Shown here: one piece after another, positions 25,804 through 34,291 of the stretch | How positions within the stretch are numbered: the stretch's first letter is position 1 | Layout of the letters: each line of letters starts with the position of its first letter | Assembly: GCA_934098555.1 (NCBI GenBank) | Contig: CAKOOQ010000010.1 | Coordinates: forward strand, 1 to 36,995 | DNA: 36,995 nucleotides | Direction: 5' to 3' | Source of the DNA: an uncultured Bacilli bacterium | GTDB taxonomy: Bacteria; Bacillota_I; Bacilli_A; RF39; UBA660 | Notes under the pieces: model-generated | Database searches by the model: none | What the model was told of the DNA's origin: nothing | The model's input: only the letters and a program-made list of their open reading frames with translations | Made by a program: the position numbers and the translations under genes

Positions 25804-26830
25804 TTAAATTTCTAAAATATAAGGATTATTTAATGTACCTTCACCGGCCGTTATCTTAGCATTTGTAACTAAATAGGTAGCGGGTTTTACCACATAATTT
25901 GTTGAAACAAAGACCATATTCGTTCTACCACTAACATTAATACGAAAAACAAAATTAGCATTACCAGACATAGCTCCTGGAGTCATAACAAATGAATAAA
26001 TGTTAGCATCAAAAATCCAATCATTATCTTTACAATTCAAAACATCCGATTCCCCCCAGTTATAAAAAGACCTAGCAAAGCAAGATTTTCAATTACTCGT
26101 CGCATCACCACTGGTTGCATAGCCATAATCACTTAAATAAATAAGCCCTATTTTTCTTGTCCAAGAAGTTGTTCTTACAACCGTATCATTACTTCTTTCA
26201 TAACCATAAAAAGCCTTCACATTCCCTGAGATATCTGGATTAGCCTCTCAAAAATAATCAGGAAGGGCGTCAACAGAACTTGTTGTCACAACCACCCTTG
26301 ATGAAAATAAAGTCTCTTGAACGCCTTCTGGCACAGCTAAAACACATAATCTTAACGTGTAGGTTTTACTTCCTTTACTGTCTAAGTAACCCGTTGTCAA
26401 ATTGTAAGTTGTACTAGCATTTTTACTTGTCACTTCCTAGTGAGAAAGGAAATCTAGCAGGAGTAAATTTTCAGTCTCTGCCTTTTTATCAAAAATCATT
26501 GTTTTAACCGCATTATAATTTGTTAAAGTTGAAGTCTTTAAAATATCAAGATTAACATGATACGCCATATAAGAATCACAAGTATTCATAATTGTAAATT
26601 CATAAGGCGTTAGTTTTTTACTCTCTTCATCCTATATCGGATATGCTTTTTCAATATTAATGTTATTTTTATCTGTGAATGTCACATTAAAACAAGAAGT
26701 GACCATTTCATTTTCACCTGATTGAATTAAATTTAAAACCCAAAAAGCATACAAAAACCAAGCATGCTAAAAGTAACCACCAAAACGCCAACAATAGCCA
26801 ATAAACATTTCTCTTATTTATACTTCACGC
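25804..26830 (-). pseudogene. Decayed paralogue of the SipW/TasA-like surface protein
   Basis: Translating this stretch on the minus strand recovers the same domains as the 508-residue protein at 19580-21106, but broken. The TasA-like half has KAYPI-stop-DEE where the intact copy has KAYPILDEE (TAG near 26634), a TAG near 26437, and a TGA near 26250. About 130 residues of the second domain are missing. The remainder reads SDYGYATSGDATSN-stop-KSC (TGA near 26090), YNWGESD, KDNDWIFDA and ends KITAGEGTLNNPYILEI. The N-terminal helix region near 26750-26820 needs frame changes. By eye, conserved segments are roughly three-quarters identical in DNA, so the duplication is not recent. Confidence 0.85.
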
Positions 26831-26984
26831 TACCTTTACTTATCCTTACTCTAACATAACTTATATCGTAAGACAGAAAAAATAATATAAAAAAAGGTCA
26901 AAAAGTGACACCAAAAAAAGGTATCCTTCTCTTTCTAAAAGACGAGTTCCTATTCTTTGACAGCTTAATAACTGGTACAGCCAT

Positions 26985-27011
26985 AAAAAAAGACGTCTAT
27001 TTAACGTCTTT
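26985..27011 (-). terminator. Intrinsic terminator of greA
   Basis: Perfect 8-pair minus-strand stem AAAGACGT / ACGTCTTT, 7-base loop, T run. The greA stop TAG lies in the loop. Confidence 0.8.
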
Positions 27012-27458
27012 AATAGTCACTGTATAAGAACCGTTTGGACTAGAAACTTCAACAGCTTCTCCTTTTTTATGTCCTAAAACAGCAGCCCCAATAGGGCTTT
27101 CATTAGAAATCTTATTTTCAAAAGGATCCGCTTCCATAGAACCAACGATTTGATATTCGTCTTCTTCACCATCGTCATATAAAATAACGACTGTATTACC
27201 AACAGATACTAAACCCTTTGCGTCTTTTTCTGCAATTTTACTATGTTCAAGTTTAAATTCAAGTTCCTTAATACGTGCTTCAATTTGGGCTTGTTCATCT
27301 CTAGCGGCATCATAATCGGCATTTTCCGATAAGTCACCTTGTGCACGCGCATCTTTTAAGTCTTTTATCACACGTGGGCGAACCACATTTTTTAAATTGT
27401 TTAATTCTGTTTCTAAATCTAAATAACCTTCTGGAGTCAAAATAATTTCTTGATTCAT
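26997..27458 (-). CDS. greA: Transcription elongation factor GreA
   Basis: Rescues backtracked RNA polymerase by stimulating transcript cleavage. 153 residues from ATG at 27458, chosen because GTGAGG is a ribosome site nine bases upstream; the GTG at 27471-27473 belongs to that site. The coiled-coil N-terminal domain ends in its acidic tip (LSENADYDAARDEQAQIEARI, about 43-63, with D/E pair), and the C-terminal FKBP-like domain has NKISNESPIGAAVLGHKKGEAVEV. It is last in the conserved operon but also has a strong promoter of its own at 27498-27526. Confidence 0.96.
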   Translation of the reverse strand: MNQEIILTPEGYLDLETELNNLKNVVRPRVIKDLKDARAQGDLSENADYDAARDEQAQIEARIKELEFKLEHSKIAEKDAKGLVSVGNTVVILYDDGEEDEYQIVGSMEADPFENKISNESPIGAAVLGHKKGEAVEVSSPNGSYTVTIKDVK

Positions 27459-27497
27459 CAATAAAGGCCTCACTTTCTTTATAAATTCACGTGCAAC

Positions 27498-27526
27498 ATC
27501 ATACTATAAATAGTCTTTCTTGTCAA
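27498..27526 (-). promoter_or_regulatory. Promoter of greA
   Basis: Minus strand TTGACA (27521-27526), 17-base spacer, TATGAT (27498-27503). It overlaps the stop of the preceding U32 gene and would give a leader of about 30 bases. Confidence 0.8.
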
Positions 27527-28694
27527 ACACTTTTATACGCATCATGTCCCATTTATGTAAAGGTGTTGGAACCCTTAAATAAACTTTCATATTGGGGTGA
27601 TTCGCCACCTCAATACTTTCTTTTTTCTCGTTTAATATTGTATGTATTTCATAAGTAAATGTTTCCATATCCGGACCAAAAAATTCAACAATATCCCCTG
27701 ACTTAAAATAATTTCGTTGTTCAATTAAAGCTTCTTTTTTTTCTACGTCATAAGAAAGGACTAATCCTAAAAAATCTTGATTCGATATTTCTTGTCTGCC
27801 TAGAAAATATTGTTCCTTATAAGTAGGCAACTCTTCAAAAAACTGCGGACTTGAATCGCGATTGGCCGAGCGATTTAAAAGGTCTAAGTAATACGCAAGT
27901 TCCTCTTCTTTTAACGTGTTATTTTTGATTTTATCAAAGATAGCCCGGTAAGTATGAATAATAGTGGCAATATAATAAATACCCCGCATCCGTCCTTCAA
28001 CTTTAAAAGAATTTACCCCAATATTCATCATTTCTTTAATATGGGAAACCATATTTAAATCTTTACTTGTCATACTAAAAATAGGTTCTTCATCCGTTTT
28101 AAAAGTCCAACGACATATCTGTGCACATCCGCCGCGGTTCGCATCCCTGTTTGTTAAAACATTACTCATGACACAACGGCCTGAAAAGCTTGTACACATG
28201 GCCCCATGAATAAAGCACTCTAAATCAAGGCCTGTAAAATCTTTAATACATTTGATATCCTCTTTTGAGGCTTCTCTTGCTAGAACAACACGTTTCGCTC
28301 CTAAATTTTTATAAAACAAGGCCGCATAAGGATTTAAGATACTGGCTTGAGTTGAAACATGAACTTCTAAAGGAATCTTTTCCTCTTTAATCAATTTCAT
28401 AACATAAACGTCACTTACGATAACCGCATCAATGCCAATATCACTTAAAGAAACTAAGTAGTCTTTTAAACCTTTAATATCTTCCTCATGAAAAACAATA
28501 TTAACAGTAACATAAACTTTTTTACCTCTTTCATGTGCAAAAGTGACAGCTTCTTTTAAATCTTCTAAAGAAAAGTTTTTAGCATTGGCCCGTAAACTAA
28601 AGTTTTGCCCGCCCACATAAACGGCATCCGCGCCATAATGAAGGGCAAATTTTAATTTTTCTAAATCGCCAGCTGGCGCTAAAAGTTCTATCAT
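27504..28694 (-). CDS. trhP2: U32-family tRNA hydroxylation protein TrhP2-like (YrrO)
   Basis: 396 residues. The N-terminal U32 barrel starts IELLAPAGDLEKLKFALHYGADAVYVGG, and the Cys cluster that can hold an Fe-S centre is present (CFIHGAMCTSFSGRC, then GGCAQICRW; about residues 155-192). A C-terminal beta domain follows (about 315-396). In Bacillus subtilis the TrhP pair makes 5-hydroxyuridine at U34 of tRNAs from prephenate. Context is decisive: it follows a trmR-like and a trhP1-like gene and precedes greA, the Bacillus order, although the uridine kinase gene found there is absent. Peptidase activity is historical naming and is not supported. Confidence 0.88.
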   Translation of the reverse strand: MIELLAPAGDLEKLKFALHYGADAVYVGGQNFSLRANAKNFSLEDLKEAVTFAHERGKKVYVTVNIVFHEEDIKGLKDYLVSLSDIGIDAVIVSDVYVMKLIKEEKIPLEVHVSTQASILNPYAALFYKNLGAKRVVLAREASKEDIKCIKDFTGLDLECFIHGAMCTSFSGRCVMSNVLTNRDANRGGCAQICRWTFKTDEEPIFSMTSKDLNMVSHIKEMMNIGVNSFKVEGRMRGIYYIATIIHTYRAIFDKIKNNTLKEEELAYYLDLLNRSANRDSSPQFFEELPTYKEQYFLGRQEISNQDFLGLVLSYDVEKKEALIEQRNYFKSGDIVEFFGPDMETFTYEIHTILNEKKESIEVANHPNMKVYLRVPTPLHKWDMMRIKVFDKKDYL

Positions 28695-29482
28695 AAACCC
28701 TCCTTTTTGGGTGGTAAACGGTAAATCGTTTTTTTATTTAAAAAACCATCCGTTGTTTTAGTCATATTTTTTTGCTTTAAAAAGTCTTCAAAAAAAGCTT
28801 CCGTGATTTCTGCTTTTTCCCAATCAAAATTAATAATAAAATGTTTTACATTTTTTTCTTCCAAAAATATTCGTCCATCATACGTATTTTCATCAAACAA
28901 AACCGTGCCATAAGCATTTTCGATAGCTTTAAAAGTTTTATGGGTAACTTCATCTTCTAAAAGTTTTTGTTTATTTTCTTTTAAAGCAAAGTTTTTTTCA
29001 TAGTTTGTTAAAAGAGTCCTTCTAGAATACATATAAGGAAGAGGTCCAAAAACATAATAAGATAAAGGCTTTTTAGTTTTAGTTATCATTTCTTGGGTCT
29101 CTTCTTTAGTGATATCTAATGAGATAACTGCCGTATCGACATACTCTAAATAAGTATTTAGGGTTTGGATACTGGTTATCGCATGCGTTGGATAAAAAAT
29201 TGTTTCTAAAGATAAGGATAAACTTTTAATGAGTTCTAAAATGCCTAAGTCTTCAAAGACAATCCCTTTAAATGAATACTTTTCTAAAATATCTTTTAAA
29301 GCCAGAATGCTTGGTGTATCTAAAAGACGATTCACGTAAATGTAACTATCACTTGGAATATCTTGGACAGCGAATTCATGTAAGAAACCGACACAAAAGT
29401 CCTTTAATGGAAAAAGCAAGCAATAGGTGTTGCTTGACTTTGGTAAAAATGTATTAGGAATAACAAGATACTTATTTTTCAT
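28691..29482 (-). CDS. trhP1: U32-like tRNA hydroxylation partner TrhP1-like (YrrN)
   Basis: 263 residues, a shortened and diverged U32 barrel: no GADAVYVGG start motif and only two Cys, both near the N-terminus, so no Fe-S cluster of the TrhP2 kind. Segments such as SFKGIVFEDLGILELIKSL and TAVISLDITKEE keep barrel-strand spacing. Position between trmR and trhP2, with an 11-base overlap upstream and a 4-base overlap downstream, identifies it as the YrrN counterpart (about 309 residues in Bacillus). The role is probably as a non-catalytic partner of TrhP2; this is inference from position and missing cysteines. Confidence 0.7.
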   Translation of the reverse strand: MKNKYLVIPNTFLPKSSNTYCLLFPLKDFCVGFLHEFAVQDIPSDSYIYVNRLLDTPSILALKDILEKYSFKGIVFEDLGILELIKSLSLSLETIFYPTHAITSIQTLNTYLEYVDTAVISLDITKEETQEMITKTKKPLSYYVFGPLPYMYSRRTLLTNYEKNFALKENKQKLLEDEVTHKTFKAIENAYGTVLFDENTYDGRIFLEEKNVKHFIINFDWEKAEITEAFFEDFLKQKNMTKTTDGFLNKKTIYRLPPKKEGL

Positions 29483-30071
29483 GATTCACTCTTTTACTAA
29501 CAGATACGCCATCACCGATATTATAAAATTCTGTGGTAAATTCTTCATTGGTTTTTAAATACTCAATGTAGCCTTCTATTTTCTTAACAAGTTGTCTTAA
29601 ATTTTTACTTTCAATGGTATCCGATTTACCGACATAACCATGAAATTTTAAATTATCAGTAACAATGACACCATCTGGGGCTAAAAAATATTGAAATTTT
29701 TCAAAAAATTTACGATATTGTCCTTTGGCCGCATCAATAAAAATTAAATCATATTGAGTTCCTTCAGCGAGATTCACCTCTAAAGCATCTTGAAAAACAA
29801 CATTAACTTTGGATTCAAAATTACATTTTTTGACATTCTTAACACATTCCAAATAACACGTTTGGTCTCTTTCAATCGTCGTCACTTTACATTCTGGACT
29901 ACTAGAAGCCATCAAAATAGCCGAATAACCAATGGCACTGCCAATCTCTAAAACATTTTTCACATTATTATTTTTAATATACTTCATTAAAAAGGCAATG
30001 CCTTCTTTTTGCATAATAGGAATATTATTTTCTTTCGCATAGGATTCCATGTCCATTATTAATTGTTTCAT
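29472..30071 (-). CDS. trmR: O-methyltransferase TrmR-like (5-hydroxyuridine tRNA methyltransferase)
   Basis: 199 residues, class I SAM methyltransferase of the catechol-O-methyltransferase-like group. SAM site VLEIGSAIGYSAILMA (about 40-55), acidic loop TIERD (about 70-74), metal-binding FIDAAKGQYRKFF (about 110-122) and ITDNLKFHG (about 137-145). The Bacillus homologue YrrM/TrmR methylates ho5U34 to mo5U34. Next to the genes of the hydroxylation step, this is the most likely role. Ribosome site GGGAGAG precedes ATG at 30071. Confidence 0.88.
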   Translation of the reverse strand: MKQLIMDMESYAKENNIPIMQKEGIAFLMKYIKNNNVKNVLEIGSAIGYSAILMASSSPECKVTTIERDQTCYLECVKNVKKCNFESKVNVVFQDALEVNLAEGTQYDLIFIDAAKGQYRKFFEKFQYFLAPDGVIVTDNLKFHGYVGKSDTIESKNLRQLVKKIEGYIEYLKTNEEFTTEFYNIGDGVSVSKRVNHEK

Positions 30072-30085
30072 TCTTTACTCTCCCA

Positions 30086-31141
30086 TTAATTTGTTTTGCA
30101 AATACTTCTTAGTTCACTACCCTTTAAAAGGAAACCATTATAATCTTCAAAGAAGAAAACTTCTTTCGTACAAGTATTTGCAATAAAATAAACATACTTT
30201 GTCTCGGTTGGATGTAATGTAGCCCAAATGGCATCTAAAGAAGCATTATCAACCGGTCCAATAGGTAGTTTACCATTCATTTGACCATCTGTCAAACGCG
30301 TGTTATAAGGGTTCACGTCTAGTAAATCTTTTAAAAGAAGCTCTTCGCCCATTTTTTTATGAACCCCATAATAAGAACTAATATCACTTTGTAAGGGCAT
30401 ACCTGTATTTATTCTGGTGTAAAAAACTTGGGCAATCGTTTGTCTATCTTTTTTTGTTATACCCTCTTTTTCGACAAGAGAAGAAAGGGTTAAAATTTGA
30501 TGAACCGTATAATTACTTTTTGCCATTTCTTCTTTTAAAGTACTTAATTTAATATCGGTATTAGAGAGTATCTTTTTTATAACATCTTCAACTGAAGCAT
30601 TTTGCATAAATTCATACGTATCAGGATAAAAATAACCCTCTAAAGGTTCATAAATACCCTCCTCTAAAATTTCATCGGTTAAAAACCAATACGTATTAAT
30701 TAAACTTTGTAAGTAGTCTTTATCCTTTATTTTTTCTTTAAATTCTTCTTTCGAAAAAGAAAGGGTTTTAGTTAAAGTATCTGCGTAATCATCAACACTT
30801 TGGCCTTCAATTAAGGTCACCGTAACGGTTTTAACAACGACATCCCCTTTTTTAAATTTTTCAATCATCTCTTTAGGCGTCATAGAAGAAGAAAGTTCAT
30901 ACTCCCCAGCTTGCAAAGTTGGACGTGTTAAATAAAGGTAAGCATCTAAAACATATTCATTGCGAATTAACTGAGCTTGCGCAAGATTTTTGGCAATGTC
31001 TTGTTTACTTGTTCCGGCTTCAATCACAAAAGTCACGGCATCCCCATTACCTTTAGCTTTTAAGCCCCAGACATAAAAACCACCTAAGAAAAGACAAAGC
31101 AAAAGAATTAAACTACATAATATGACAACAACTTTTTTCAC
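30086..31141 (-). CDS. mltG: Endolytic murein transglycosylase MltG (YceG-like)
   Basis: Cuts nascent peptidoglycan glycan strands near the membrane. 351 residues: short cytoplasmic start, one membrane helix (about 5-26), LysM-like subdomain to about 100, then the YceG domain. The likely catalytic Glu is in SSLVEKEGI (about 216-224), and the C-terminal motifs NPYNTRLTDGQMNGKLPIGPVDNAS and ATLHPTETKYVYFIAN match the family. The start is GTG at 31141, right after the DUF1292 stop, with AAGGAAG as ribosome site. Confidence 0.94.
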   Translation of the reverse strand: MKKVVVILCSLILLLCLFLGGFYVWGLKAKGNGDAVTFVIEAGTSKQDIAKNLAQAQLIRNEYVLDAYLYLTRPTLQAGEYELSSSMTPKEMIEKFKKGDVVVKTVTVTLIEGQSVDDYADTLTKTLSFSKEEFKEKIKDKDYLQSLINTYWFLTDEILEEGIYEPLEGYFYPDTYEFMQNASVEDVIKKILSNTDIKLSTLKEEMAKSNYTVHQILTLSSLVEKEGITKKDRQTIAQVFYTRINTGMPLQSDISSYYGVHKKMGEELLLKDLLDVNPYNTRLTDGQMNGKLPIGPVDNASLDAIWATLHPTETKYVYFIANTCTKEVFFFEDYNGFLLKGSELRSICKTN

Positions 31142-31432
31142 TTATTTTTCTTCCTTTTCTTTTTCTTCTAATTTAGCCAGTATGGCTTCCACAGTATTCC
31201 ATTCCTCTTCGGTTTCAATCGGCATTAAATTTTTATTTTGCCCTGTTTTATCATAAGTATTGGCGTATATTTGTAAAGCCCCATCTTTTGTTTTTTTATT
31301 ATCAGTATATACAAGATAACTTTTATTCGTCTCAGGAGAATCAAAAGTAAACAAAACTTCACATTCTACTTGATTTCCTTTCTCATCTTTTATCATAAAA
31401 ACATTATTATTAACTGGTGAATTTTCTTTCAT
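31142..31432 (-). CDS. DUF1292 family protein (YrzB-like)
   Basis: 96 residues, acidic. The FMIKDEKGNQVECEVLFTFDSPETNKSYLVYTD pattern (about 12-43) and the closing EEEWNTVEAILAKLEE helix are the DUF1292 signature. Function unknown. It sits between ruvX and mltG exactly as yrzB does in Bacillus; it overlaps ruvX by ATGA. Confidence 0.9.
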   Translation of the reverse strand: MKENSPVNNNVFMIKDEKGNQVECEVLFTFDSPETNKSYLVYTDNKKTKDGALQIYANTYDKTGQNKNLMPIETEEEWNTVEAILAKLEEKEKEEK

Positions 31433-31854
31433 TTTTCTTGTCCTTTCTTTTTTAAATAGGTGTCGAGGATGAGCGAAGAAGCCACATTATCAATGACTTT
31501 TTTTCTTTTTTTGCGACTTTTATCACTCATTAAAAGAATATTTTCGGCTTCCACGGTGGAAAGACGTTCATCAACAAAATGAATGGGCATAGCAAAGTGT
31601 TTCTCTAAAAGTTCGGCATAACTTAAACTCCGCTTTGCGGCAAACCCAAGAGAATTATTCATATTTTTAGGTAAGCCCAAGACAAAGTCGGTAATTTTCT
31701 TTTCGGTAACCAATTCTTCTAATGACTTTAATGTACTTTCATAATCGTTTGGTGAAAACTTAAGAGTATATAAAGGTGTCGCGATGGTATTGGTTTTGTC
31801 GCTTATAGAAAGACCTAAAGTCGTCGTGCCAAGATCAAGGCCTAAATAACGCAT
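31429..31854 (-). CDS. ruvX: RuvX/YqgF-type RNase H-fold nuclease
   Basis: 141 residues. RNase H-like fold with the first Asp in YLGLDLGTTTLGLSIS (3-18), a conserved FVLGLPKNMNNSLGFAA (57-73) and the family's FVDERLSTVEAENIL (about 94-108) with the D-E-R triad residues, ending in DNVASSLILDTYL. YqgF proteins process pre-16S rRNA ends and were also proposed as Holliday junction resolvases. ATG at 31854 overlaps the TAA of ireB by one base. Confidence 0.93.
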   Translation of the reverse strand: MRYLGLDLGTTTLGLSISDKTNTIATPLYTLKFSPNDYESTLKSLEELVTEKKITDFVLGLPKNMNNSLGFAAKRSLSYAELLEKHFAMPIHFVDERLSTVEAENILLMSDKSRKKRKKVIDNVASSLILDTYLKKKGQEK

Positions 31855-32090
31855 TATAAATAGCCTTTCAAAAGATAGGCCAGTAAATCAGCACGGTCTA
31901 AGCTCGTTATTTTCTCTCGGGCATCTTTATAACTTGTCACATAACCTGGGTCTCCACTTAAAAGATAACCCACGATTTGATTAATGGGATTATACCCTCT
32001 TTCCTTTAAGATTTCAGAAACTTCTTTTAAAATAAATTTGGCATTGGCACATTCCATTTCTTCTCGACTAAATAAACTTGTATTTTCCAT
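31854..32090 (-). CDS. ireB: IreB family regulatory phosphoprotein (YrzL)
   Basis: 78 residues, the exact size of the family. NPINQIVGYLLSGDPGYVTSYKDAREKI (about 35-62) is the hallmark. In Enterococcus IreB is phosphorylated on N-terminal Thr by kinase IreK and affects cephalosporin tolerance; a Thr is present at position 4. First gene of the conserved operon, with promoter at 32115-32143 and ribosome site AGGTGAAAT. Confidence 0.93.
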   Translation of the reverse strand: MENTSLFSREEMECANAKFILKEVSEILKERGYNPINQIVGYLLSGDPGYVTSYKDAREKITSLDRADLLAYLLKGYL

Positions 32091-32114
32091 ATTTCACCTA
32101 CTTAATTCATAAAT

Positions 32115-32143
32115 ATTGTAGCAAAAAACACTAAAGATGACAA
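32115..32143 (-). promoter_or_regulatory. Promoter of the ireB-ruvX-mltG-trmR-trhP operon
   Basis: Minus strand TTGTCA (32138-32143), 17-base spacer ending TTGC, TACAAT (32115-32120). The -35 overlaps the end of the upstream U32 C-terminal gene. Confidence 0.8.
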
Positions 32144-32775
32144 GGGTGGTCCGTTTTAAATAAATTTTCTAAAACACCCAAAACTTCTTCTTTGTTTTCA
32201 AAGACAAAACGAATTTGAAAATGAGAAATACCTAACGTTTCATAGTCTTTTTGTAAAGCTAAATGATTGATTACTTCATAATGATAAATTAAAACCTCCC
32301 CATTTTCACGAACCAATATTTTATAATGTTTATGCTCATAATCTTCCAGTTCATAATGGGAAGACTTAATAAGCGGATGGCGTTTTAAAGTCATGACTAA
32401 GGGTCTATGATATAACACAGCTTCTAAAGGATAAGAAGAGGCCTTTTTTAGAAATTTTAATTCTTCTAAAGTACATTCTAAAGATAAAGTGATTTTTTTG
32501 ACCTTGAAGCGCATGAGACTTTCGATAGATAAAGAATTGGCAATATTTAAATTGGTTCCTGTCACGATATTTTTATCTTTATACTTGTAAAGGCACCCCA
32601 AGTCTTGAATATAAATATTTGGGGGTAAATTCTTTTCATGTGGATAATTTGGCACCTCATAGTAAAGTGTCGCATCTTCTTTTAATAAGTCTTTATTATC
32701 GGTATAAATCATTTCAAAAGGATAGTTTTTCACTTCGTCATATTGTTCTTTGGTATGAACAAACACACTATACAT
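32131..32775 (-). CDS. U32-family C-terminal half as a separate protein
   Basis: 214 residues. The sequence corresponds to the second half of long U32 proteins (RlhA/YdcP-like): IYIQDLGCLYKYKDKNIVTGTNLNIANSLSIESLM (about 54-88), then strands and ...EAVLYHRPLVMTLKRHPL, where the single-chain family has the -V-x-G-R-x-x-L-M- segment. It has no start of a barrel of its own. ATG overlaps the stop of the upstream U32 gene by eight bases and has a GAGG ribosome site, so both halves are made from one message. Probably associates with the first half. Confidence 0.7.
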   Translation of the reverse strand: MYSVFVHTKEQYDEVKNYPFEMIYTDNKDLLKEDATLYYEVPNYPHEKNLPPNIYIQDLGCLYKYKDKNIVTGTNLNIANSLSIESLMRFKVKKITLSLECTLEELKFLKKASSYPLEAVLYHRPLVMTLKRHPLIKSSHYELEDYEHKHYKILVRENGEVLIYHYEVINHLALQKDYETLGISHFQIRFVFENKEEVLGVLENLFKTDHPCHL

Positions 32776-34234
32776 AAGATTGCCTCTTTTCTATTAATTT
32801 TAAAATAGCCTTTCTTCTTATTTCATTCATAGAAGAAACCGGAATAAAAATATCATCCGGCATTTTGATGGTTATTTTTTCTATTTCAAAAGGTGTATCT
32901 TTTAACCGATTCATTTGTTTTATTACATCTTCTTTACTTAAGGGTTTATGAATCGCTTGGGATACTATTTTTTCTTTTAAAAGAACTTCATGCCGGTTAT
33001 CATAAATTTTCAAAGTAAAATCCTCACGCGTGATAACAATATCAAAAGTCACCTTTATTTTTTTAGGCTCATAATTTTGAATCTCAATCATAAGATTTTT
33101 ATCAAAAGTTTTTAAAACCGTATCTTTACTTTTTAAACCCATCTTATTATCGACAAAAACAAAAGTCCCTTTTACCCCTTTATTAATCAGGCGCATTTTT
33201 TCATCATATAAAAAATTGACGATGAAACCTTTATCCGCACTTGCAAAACGTATGCCATCTTCTTGATATAAATCGTCTTCAAGCAAAATTTTGATTTTAC
33301 CTTTTTTTATCTCCGTCACTTTTCCTAATTTTATGCCCTGATGATTCGGTGTTTTAAAATTCATAATATTTTCTTCACCAAATAAATAACCACTTGTAAA
33401 ATCGCGATTAAAAAGGACTTTTAATTTTTTTTCGTCTTCGGGGTTCAAATTTTTCTTATCAAAAAGATGCCGATAAAAACGCGTAATAAAGCCAACATAA
33501 AGTGGGCTTTTCATTCTCCCTTCCACTTTGAAAGACGTTATATTACTTTCTAAGAGTTCAAAGATATGAGAAGAGGTATTAAGTTCTTTTGTTGATAGTA
33601 AATATTTACCATCTAATGAAACATTTTTACCATCTTTAAAAAGCTTATAAGGCATCCGGCAACTTTGCGAACAAGTTCCTCGGTTACCACTTCGATGGTC
33701 CTTAAAATAACTAAATAAACATTGACCCGAATAACACACACATAAAGCCCCATGAATAAAGCATTCAATTTCTAAAATATCTGGTAGCTTTTTGATTTCT
33801 TCTAAAGACATTTCTCTATCAACAACTACTCTCGAAACACCTAAATTTTTATAAAAATACATAATGTCTTCATCAAAAGTGTGGGCTTGAGTTGAAACAT
33901 GAACACAGAGTTGAGGCAAATTATCATGAATAAAAGAAATAAGACCTAAATCTGAGACTATCACTGCATCGACTTTTATACTTGCCAAGTAACGAAGATA
34001 ATCACACACACTTTTTATTTCTCTTTCAAAGATCATTGTGTTTACTGTCACATATACTTTTACACCGTATAAATGGGCAAAAGATAAAGCTTCTTTTAAA
34101 TCTTCATCTGTAAAGTTATCCGCATAAGCCCTCGCCCCAAATCTTTTTCCTCCGAGATAAACCGCATCCGCGCCATTTAAAACCGCATATTTTAAAGCCT
34201 CCATAGACCCTACAGGTATTAATAATTCTTTCAT
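32768..34234 (-). CDS. U32-family protein, N-terminal half (RlhA/YdcP-like)
   Basis: 488 residues from ATG at 34234, which has AAAGGAAAG at a proper distance; an earlier in-frame ATG lacks one. The U32 barrel starts KELLIPVGSMEALKYAVLNGADAVYLGG and carries the Cys cluster CFIHGALCVCYSGQC and GTCSQSCRM (about 165-200). The C-terminal beta domain ends MNEIRRKAILKLIEKRQ, where longer homologues run on without a break. E. coli RlhA hydroxylates C2501 of 23S rRNA; this gene may have that or another RNA-hydroxylation role. A -10 TATAAT lies at 34257-34262. Confidence 0.85.
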   Translation of the reverse strand: MKELLIPVGSMEALKYAVLNGADAVYLGGKRFGARAYADNFTDEDLKEALSFAHLYGVKVYVTVNTMIFEREIKSVCDYLRYLASIKVDAVIVSDLGLISFIHDNLPQLCVHVSTQAHTFDEDIMYFYKNLGVSRVVVDREMSLEEIKKLPDILEIECFIHGALCVCYSGQCLFSYFKDHRSGNRGTCSQSCRMPYKLFKDGKNVSLDGKYLLSTKELNTSSHIFELLESNITSFKVEGRMKSPLYVGFITRFYRHLFDKKNLNPEDEKKLKVLFNRDFTSGYLFGEENIMNFKTPNHQGIKLGKVTEIKKGKIKILLEDDLYQEDGIRFASADKGFIVNFLYDEKMRLINKGVKGTFVFVDNKMGLKSKDTVLKTFDKNLMIEIQNYEPKKIKVTFDIVITREDFTLKIYDNRHEVLLKEKIVSQAIHKPLSKEDVIKQMNRLKDTPFEIEKITIKMPDDIFIPVSSMNEIRRKAILKLIEKRQSYV

Positions 34235-34256
34235 AGTTATCTTTCCTTTTGGCATT

Positions 34257-34262
34257 ATTATA
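34257..34262 (-). promoter_or_regulatory. -10 element of the U32 gene pair
   Basis: TATAAT on the minus strand 23 bases before the ATG at 34234; the -35 (TTTCAA at 34280-34285, 17-base spacer) is weak. Confidence 0.4.
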
Positions 34263-34291
34263 CAAAGAACTTACCTTTTTTGAAAGCAAAA

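Noticed and set aside
26088..26250. In-frame TGA codons in the degenerate surface gene as possible Trp (recoded TGA)
   Set aside because: The same frame also contains TAG stops and a large deletion, and intact genes in the window end with TGA and use TGG for Trp.
19580..26830. The decayed paralogue as a silent cassette for antigenic variation by gene conversion
   Set aside because: Segments compared by eye differ at roughly a quarter of bases with no patch of near identity, and stops are spread along the copy; nothing seen supports recent exchange.
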